Below, in pieces: positions 59,166 to 64,000 of a stretch of 64,000 nt of DNA. The DNA is from Geotrypetes seraphini (taxonomy: Eukaryota > Chordata > Amphibia > Gymnophiona > Dermophiidae): contig NC_047088.1 of assembly GCF_902459505.1 (NCBI RefSeq), positions 220,158,803 through 220,222,802 on the forward strand, read 5' to 3'. The position numbers and the translations under genes are program-made. Numbering within the stretch: the stretch's first letter is position 1; the number at the start of each line of letters is the position of its first letter. The notes below the pieces were generated by a model, which was given only the letters and a program-made list of their open reading frames with translations, did not search any database and had not been told where the DNA came from.

Positions 59166-59542
59166 CTAGGAGAGAAAGAACCCTCCCCCTCCCCCTGCTG
59201 TGGAATAATGTTCCCTAAGCAGATGAATTTAAAAAACGAATCTCTCATTTAAAATAACATTTTTGTTACGTGAAAACTATACACTGCCTTGTAAATTAAA
59301 ATCCTCAACCATATGAAATTATGTTGTAAAGGCATATTGCATCAGGACCTAAATAACTTGTCAGCACCAAGAGAATCTTGAATTCTGCTTTACATCAGAA
59401 AACCCTGGCTTGCTCCATGACTTACTTTGTTTGGGCTCAGCTTCAGCCTAAGGACCATAAATATGCAAACCTATAGAATGGCTGATGAGATTCAGGATTT
59501 TAGTTGACCAAACCAAAGTCCCTCCCAACCTAAACTCTATTC

Positions 59543-59736
59543 CAGGGGTGTCAAAGTCCCTCCTCGAGGGCCGCAATCCAGTCTGGTTTTCAGGATTTCT
59601 CCAATGAATATGCATGAGATCTGTTAGCATACAATGAAAGCAGTGCATGCAAATAGATCTCTCATGCATATTCATTGGGGAAATCCTGAAAACCCGACTG
59701 GATTACGGCCCTCGAGGAGGGACTTTGACACCCCCG
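59543..59736. mobile_element. hAT foldback MITE, copy 2
   Basis: Starts CAGGGGTGTCAAAGTCCC. 8-bp duplication CTCTATTC at 59535-59542 and 59737-59744. Confidence 0.92.
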
Positions 59737-59784
59737 CTCTATTCAAATGCTGGGGCAAGGCCTCAGGAAGCTGTTCATGTAAGG

Positions 59785-59957
59785 CAGGGGTGTCAAAGTC
59801 CCTCCTCGAGGGCCGGAATCCAGTCGGGTTTTCTGGATTTCCCCAATGAATATGCATTGAAAGCAGTGCATGCAAATAGATCTCATGCAGATTCATTGGG
59901 GAAATCCTGAAAACCCAACTGGATTCTGGCCCTCGAGGACCGACTTTGACACCTGTG
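59785..59957. mobile_element. hAT foldback MITE, copy 3
   Basis: Same family, only 48 bp after copy 2. 8-bp duplication ATGTAAGG at 59777-59784 and 59958-59965. Confidence 0.92.
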
Positions 59958-59965
59958 ATGTAAGG

Positions 59966-60338
59966 AAACTCTCAAAATGGCACAGCTGAAAGTTCTGTAT
60001 GAAGAATGAGATAGTTGATTAAGGAATTATTTTGTGGGATATGTTTAATTGAAATTTAAAATGAAGAGCTCATATACCGTTTAATACAAATATACTTAAT
60101 AGTTGAATCTTTTGTCAAATAATCAAAACGTGTTTTGTTCAAATTTCTTTATTTGTACAGTTATAACATCAAAGAAACATGTACTGCAACTGAGGAAGCA
60201 ACTGTTCTTTTCAAAACATTTTCAAATTATTTATTCAAGACTTATACTTCATATCAGTTAGGATCCGGAACAACTCGTTTTGTTGCAAATAGCATCTAAT
60301 TTAGACACAATAGTTTATGTTTATTAAAATCTTTCTAT
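59966..60338. other. no feature recognised
   Basis: AT-rich part of ARL6IP6 intron 1. Confidence 0.45.
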
Positions 60339-60640
60339 AGCGCCTATAAAGCCAAAAAGGATCAAAGCGGTTTACATCACAACTTAATCATTGAACTTGC
60401 ACCTCTGAACACCTTAGCAGGCCAAAGGGGTACAGTATTTCAACTTCTGAACAAACCCAGTGATATCCGATTCTAAGGAAAGGGAAGAATAGTCTGCAGA
60501 GATTGAAAATTGCAATCCTTAACCACCTTACTGAGCAAACTAGATAAGCCAGGCCCATTCAATCTTTGCCATTAACTACTATGCTGACTAAAAATATAGA
60601 AACATCACAGGAAGCTGTTTGGGGAGTTGACCATGATGGC
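60339..60640 (-). mobile_element. LINE/SINE tail remnant
   Basis: tctatagcgcctataaagcc then aaagcggtttacatcac is the LINE tail pattern. The rest is decayed, with a possible CR1 tail near 60520-60600. Confidence 0.5.
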
Positions 60641-61315
60641 CAGAATCAGACAGCTTTTTGCATCCCACAACATCGAACTAGGGGGGCACAGAGGGCGGGG
60701 ATTGGTTGGTTTTGCTTCATCATAAATGCATAGTTATGCCACTGTTCCCGAATATGGATCTAAAACTCTTTGCCTTTCTCTAGGGCCGGGCCGTCACTAA
60801 GCGGATCAGGTCTTCTGCCTAGGACAGATGCATGTAGAAATCATTTACCTCCGTTCTCCTTCCCACCCCCCCAGGATACTAAGCCCTTCATCTAAGGTAG
60901 GGCAGAAGAGAGTAACTCCTGAGCAGGGGCCTCTATTGCAAGGGAGTACTTTCAAAGCAGCCCATCGGGTTGAACGTGAAGACAAGACGTTGGACCTGGT
61001 GTGGTAGGGAAAGGAGAGGGAGTTCTCCCTGGTGAACTGGGAGACGCTAGCGCTGTGGGTGTCGGGATTCGGATCCCCCTAGCATTTAGCGAGCTCCTTC
61101 GTCTTGCCCAGGAAGAGAAATTTATGTTATGTTCAGCACACCCATTTTGAAATATTAGCACCTACTGTAAAGGAGCGAACGGCTGAAGTTTGCCTAGGAT
61201 AATCACACACCCATGAGACAACCCTGCCTTTTCATCGACTGCTTTTACCCGAAGCAGGCACCATTAAGCCTATCCCAACCAACGACAGCCACAAGCGAAA
61301 TGCACGTGCTTGTAC
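60641..61315. other. ARL6IP6 intron 1, 5' part
   Basis: Starts at the exon 1 donor and becomes less CpG-rich with distance. No repeat recognised with confidence. Confidence 0.5.
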
Positions 61316-61517
61316 CTTTCATAATGACATAGACGAAGGCCAGAAGAAAGGCAACGACCGATACGATCGCCAAACAGCACAACATGGAGAGGACCCGGGC
61401 CGGCCACTTTTTATTTCTGGAGAATATGTTACTCCCTGGATCCGCCGGCTCGCCGGAACCCATTACAGGGTAAAGAAAGGAGTTGTTGGTCAGCAGCTCC
61501 GACTCCGGATTCCTCAT
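61316..61517 (-). CDS. ARL6IP6: ARL6IP6 coding exon 1 (start codon, first membrane segment)
   Basis: The first ATG is at 61515-61517. The frame stays open further upstream to a stop near 61620 but contains no other ATG, so this start is chosen; it has G at -3 and A at +4. It encodes 67 residues starting MRNPESELLTNN, then a polar stretch, then KKWPARVLSMLCC leading into a hydrophobic helix ending VYVIMK. The motif W-P-x-x-V-L-S-[IM]-L-C followed by a helix matches the family. The exon ends AAAG and is followed by GTACAAG, a good donor, in phase 1. Human ARL6IP6 has a longer N-terminal tail, so this part is either shorter in the lineage or uses a different start. Confidence 0.9.
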
Positions 61518-62177
61518 CGCTAAAAACCCCCCTGGCCCGAAAAACCTCTCTTTTTGCGGACTTAGCGGTCCCGTAGCAGCTTCAGGAACAAGCGCGGAAA
61601 CCAAAGGGAATAATCACCCGGGCTTCTGAGCGTCTGAACTTTTTTTTTTGTGCTCCATCCATAGTGAAGCGGTTTACGCTATATCACGCCGCCTCCTCGT
61701 CGCACAACCCATACGCACGACGCACGGCGTAACTGTTCAGGAACTCTTTTTTTTCTTTGTAGGAAAGACAACACCGGCCTACGCTCCTCTTCTTCCTCGT
61801 TTCCTTACAGCGCACGGACACCAAGTAGGCTGTGAACGCTAGAGCTAGCTACGCATGCGCAGAGAGCAAAGGAAAGACGGGACATCGCCGTGGAGAAATT
61901 AACTTCCTGTCAGAAGAAATATTTCACTTAGACGAGGGCTTTTTGCTTTTCTTCAGAGACCTCGATCTTCCGGAATAATCCCCTCGCATTCTGTCGTGCT
62001 TCATGTACCTCGCCGTGCTCCGCTGAAACTTAAAAATGCCCTCACTGCGACCGCGCTCTGTGCTCTAGCTCCTTTTTCCATTGGCTAGTTTTATAACTCT
62101 CCAGGCTCTCTCCTCCCTCCTGCAGCCCCGCTGCGTCGAAGAAAATTTTCGCCTTTGAACCAAGGTTTCGTAAACCA
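61518..62177. promoter_or_regulatory. bidirectional promoter between ARL6IP6 and PRPF40A
   Basis: About 660 bp separate the two divergent start codons. Visible motifs are an NRF-1-like palindrome TACGCATGCGCA at 61850-61861, ETS cores ACTTCCTG at 61902-61909 and CTTCCGGAA at 61967-61975, an inverted CCAAT box at 62082-62086 and a CCAAT at 62175-62179. CpG dinucleotides are much denser than in the surrounding introns, and there is no clear TATA box. These are the usual marks of a housekeeping CpG-rich divergent promoter. Transcription starts themselves are not visible. Confidence 0.75.
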
Positions 62178-62243
62178 ATGAGGTTGCCGCTTGTTGGTTG
62201 GTCCCAAGGTAGGCCAGGGCCCGGAGAAGATCGAGCCATCATG
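62178..62243 (+). CDS. PRPF40A: PRPF40A coding exon 1 (partial gene)
   Basis: An ATG at 62178 opens 22 codons, MRLPLVGWSQGR then PGPGEDRAIM, ending exactly at an ATG codon followed by the donor GTGAGT (phase 0). The end resembles the start of human PRPF40A (MRPGTGAERGGLM, also closing its first exon at Met). PRPF40A is the known head-to-head neighbour of ARL6IP6. The protein is a U1-associated pre-mRNA splicing factor with WW and FF domains; none of those domains is in the window. The true start could be this ATG or the one at 62241, whose context is better. Later exons lie past 64000. Confidence 0.68.
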
Positions 62244-63195
62244 GTGAGTGGAAACACTTCCAGTAGCTGTGTGTTTTTGTGACGTGTGTTTGTTTCTCCG
62301 AGTATTATTTACCTGGCAGGAACGGACCCAAATTTTAGCACGGTCAGCTGCGGTGTTTGGATCCCTTCTGGGGGAGGGGAGAGGTCGAATTTTGAGTGTT
62401 TTGGTGGCTGCCGCACTATTGCTGTCTTATGGCTTGCAGAGGTTGCTTTGTTTCTTGCCCCCACCAAGAAGAGGAAGCATGGTAAGATGCAGGGAAGTGC
62501 ATTATCCTTAACCATGGATCATTGGCCAGTATTGTTTCTATATGCTATTTTTTGTTAGATTAATGGAAACAAAAAGTGAGAGACTATAGATGCATTCCTT
62601 TATGTTTTCGCTTTAAAACAGCTCCTCGTGTCTAAACAGAAGGCTCCTAAGATATTGCGCAGTTGTAATAGTCCGTAGGCTGTTACTTAATATCGCTTCA
62701 GTTTTTGTCTTTGCTACAAATTTCTTCTGCAACAACCCTTGGTAGTGAATTGAGACTATCAATTTAAAGGCTATCTTTACTCTCTGAGCTTGATTTGAAG
62801 TGGTGCTGGTCTTGAGATGAAAGGCAAAGTTGCAAGTCTAGCCTATCTACCACACCGATAAAATCTGGGTCTTACTTAAATTTGTGTGAGCTTAACAGCA
62901 AAGCTGTCAAAATGATAACAGGACAATCTTTTTATGCGTGTGTGTGTATGTATGTATATACATAATTTGTATATTTACAACAGTTTGTAGTTGTAATGTA
63001 GTATATCACAAGGAGTGTCCAGAAACTAGGGCTGCACTGAATATTCTTATTTAATTCTATTTGGTCCTCAATACATTATTAGTATTTGCCTTAATAGTGA
63101 TTTAAATACAAATAAACTTGGTCTGTACTGTGCTAAATCCTACTGAAATAAAAACTTATATCTGATTTCATGTTGCATCTTTTGTTATTACTTCT
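62244..63195 (+). other. PRPF40A: PRPF40A intron 1, unique part
   Basis: Sequence after the exon 1 donor. No second exon (expected to start M-G-H-P-G-M-H) was found. It contains a short alternating TG/TA tract around 62938-62965 and no recognised repeat. Open frames here look fortuitous. Confidence 0.5.
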
Positions 63196-63480
63196 TCTGA
63201 AGCTTGCTAAGGGGTCTTGTCAGCTGGGCCCTTGTCTAGCAAAAATCTTGAAAACTGTGCCTTCTCATCTTCTACCTATATTGACTAACCTGAGCAGTCA
63301 AATGTTATCAGAAGGAATCATGCCAGAGAAATTGGGGCAAATTTTGTTGACGCCTTTAATGAAGGGTCTTAAAGTGGACCCTGGTCTCTGTTCCAATTAT
63401 AGGCCAGTGGCTGTCGGTCCATTCTTGGCTAAGATGGTGGAGTCTGTGTGTGTAGGCTATGCAAGACTATCTTACTCAGC
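63196..63480 (+). mobile_element. LINE reverse transcriptase fragment (L2/Rex-like)
   Basis: A frame opening about 63170 contains ILTNLSSQMLSEGIMPEKLG, then LLTPLMKGLKVDP, SNYRPVAVGPFLAKMVE. This is the N-terminal RT block of non-LTR retrotransposons (general pattern: P-x-x-W-K ... P-L-x-K ... N-Y-R-P-I-S ... F-x-x-K-x-x-E). The fragment is truncated on both sides and lies in PRPF40A intron 1. Confidence 0.75.
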
Positions 63481-63522
63481 AGCAGATATTAGACTCTAGT
63501 CTTCAGAATTAAGGGCTAGATT

Positions 63523-63720
63523 CACTAAGCAAACCGATCAATTTGCGAGCCCTTTGCGACCCGATTTCCCTCCGACCCGATTCACTAACCTCTGTCCTGA
63601 TCATCTTCTGATCCATGCATGCAAATGAGGGAGAACGGCATTCAAATGCAGACAGGAAGCAATTCACTAAAATAAAAAAGCAACACCGACTGGGCTGGCC
63701 GATCCAAAATAAGCGACTGC
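63523..63720. repeat. dispersed repeat beginning 'agattcactaagc'
   Basis: Contains several spaced 'attcactaa' words (63530s, 63580s, 63660s), with a gcatgcaaat segment between. It looks like a MITE-type foldback repeat, but I cannot pair both ends inside the window. Confidence 0.35.
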
Positions 63721-63896
63721 AAAGTACCAGTCACTGAGGTCCTTTCTGACTGCCCTGCCTTCTGCCGCCCTGCTCTCTGCCCCAATCTCGTGCTCTTCCC
63801 TGAATCTCTCCTGCCTGCTGCCCCGACCCTGTTGAAGTCTGGCAAAATCTATCTGAGTAGAAATATATTCCAGACATTATCATTGGTGGCTCTTAA

Positions 63897-63942
63897 GACT
63901 CCTGAGGCAGGCCTGTTGGCCGAAACATGTACATGTCGAGTC
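63897..63942 (+). ncRNA. hammerhead-ribozyme-like motif (Penelope-like element end)
   Basis: Stem I GACTC (63897-63901) pairs with GAGTC (63938-63942). Core CTGAGG is followed by stem II GGCC-TGTT-GGCC (63910-63921), core GAAAC (63922-63926), stem III ATGT/ACAT, and the expected cleavage triplet GTC ending at 63937. This is the minimal hammerhead layout known from Penelope-like elements and retrozymes. The position after CTGAG-G departs from the canonical CTGANGA, so activity is uncertain. An AATAAA lies shortly downstream at about 63970. Confidence 0.55.
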
Positions 63943-64000
63943 ATTGGATGTATCATTGTGTTATTGGATGAATAAAGATTCTTACATTATCAGATGAATT

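Larger units (their letters stand above)
15969..61517 (-). other. ARL6IP6: ARL6IP6 gene, coding span (4 exons)
   Basis: Four coding exons on the minus strand join with correct splice sites and phases into a 160-residue protein. Exon 1 gives residues 1-67 and exon 2 about 68-86. Exon 3 gives about 86-130 and exon 4 130-160. Three hydrophobic stretches are visible, at about 43-66, 86-110 and 142-160, so a small multi-pass membrane protein is expected. The family is known as a binding partner of the small GTPase ARL6 and as a nuclear envelope/ER membrane protein; its biochemical role is poorly defined. The C-terminal half is nearly identical to my recollection of human ARL6IP6 (for example [20 protein letters not shown] and [16 protein letters not shown]). 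The N-terminus is shorter than the roughly 226-residue human form. The gene is split by about 45 kb of repeat-rich introns and shares a promoter region with PRPF40A. Confidence 0.93.

Noticed and set aside
60952-61161. A 69-residue minus-strand frame near exon 1 as an extra ARL6IP6 exon
   Set aside because: The protein is complete without it, phases already agree between exons 1 and 2, and no family similarity is seen.
61518-61604. N-terminal extension of ARL6IP6 starting at TTG
   Set aside because: No ATG in the extension and no family similarity; the ATG at 61517 is used instead.
62248-62558. Overlapping plus-strand frames after PRPF40A exon 1
   Set aside because: They read through the splice donor into intron sequence and lack PRPF40A similarity.
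1-64000. CRISPR arrays, rRNA or functional tRNA genes, bacterial-type operons
   Set aside because: None seen. tRNA-like boxes occur only as SINE heads, and the repeats are dispersed transposons, not spaced arrays.

Overview
Vertebrate nuclear DNA, about 95% non-coding. The repeat community points to an amphibian, most likely a caecilian: CR1-type LINEs, a second LINE group with 3' tails reading tataccgcc...gcggtttaca, tRNA-derived SINEs, DIRS-type tyrosine-recombinase retrotransposons and many hAT, Harbinger-like and piggyBac miniature elements. The species call rests on recognising repeat families from memory and is not proven.

Two host genes can be read. ARL6IP6 lies on the minus strand as four short coding exons: 61316-61517, 56825-56878, 47237-47369 and 15969-16062. 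Every junction has GT/AG splice signals and the phases agree (1, 1, 2). The product is a 160-residue membrane protein whose last two exons closely match vertebrate ARL6IP6. The introns are about 4.4, 9.5 and 31 kb. PRPF40A starts on the plus strand at 62178; only its first coding exon is in the window. The two genes are head to head across about 660 bp carrying NRF-1-like, ETS and CCAAT motifs, the arrangement known in other vertebrates.

Layout. 0-14.5 kb: downstream of ARL6IP6, CR1 pieces, one long DIRS copy inserted in a CR1, a short eroded DIRS, and two hAT-like elements sharing one target site. 15-16 kb: piggyBac-type MITE, probable 3' UTR, last exon. 16-47 kb (intron 3): CR1 and SINE fragments, a three-deep nest (hAT containing a LINE containing a CR1, 24.5-29.2 kb), foldback elements, eroded DIRS pieces, and an old DIRS element (36.8-46.3 kb) that holds a younger DIRS and a LINE. 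47.2-56.8 kb (intron 2): a mariner-like element, LINE remains and a CR1. 57-61 kb (intron 1): CR1, an L1-like tail and hAT foldbacks. 62.2-64 kb: PRPF40A intron 1, with a LINE fragment and a hammerhead-ribozyme-like motif.

I found no new cellular system. The window's interest lies in ARL6IP6, whose conserved exons are spread through transposon-filled introns, and in several nests whose target-site duplications fix the order of insertion. All long reading frames belong to mobile elements. Virus-like (DIRS) elements are treated as fossils: named, bounded and not dissected.
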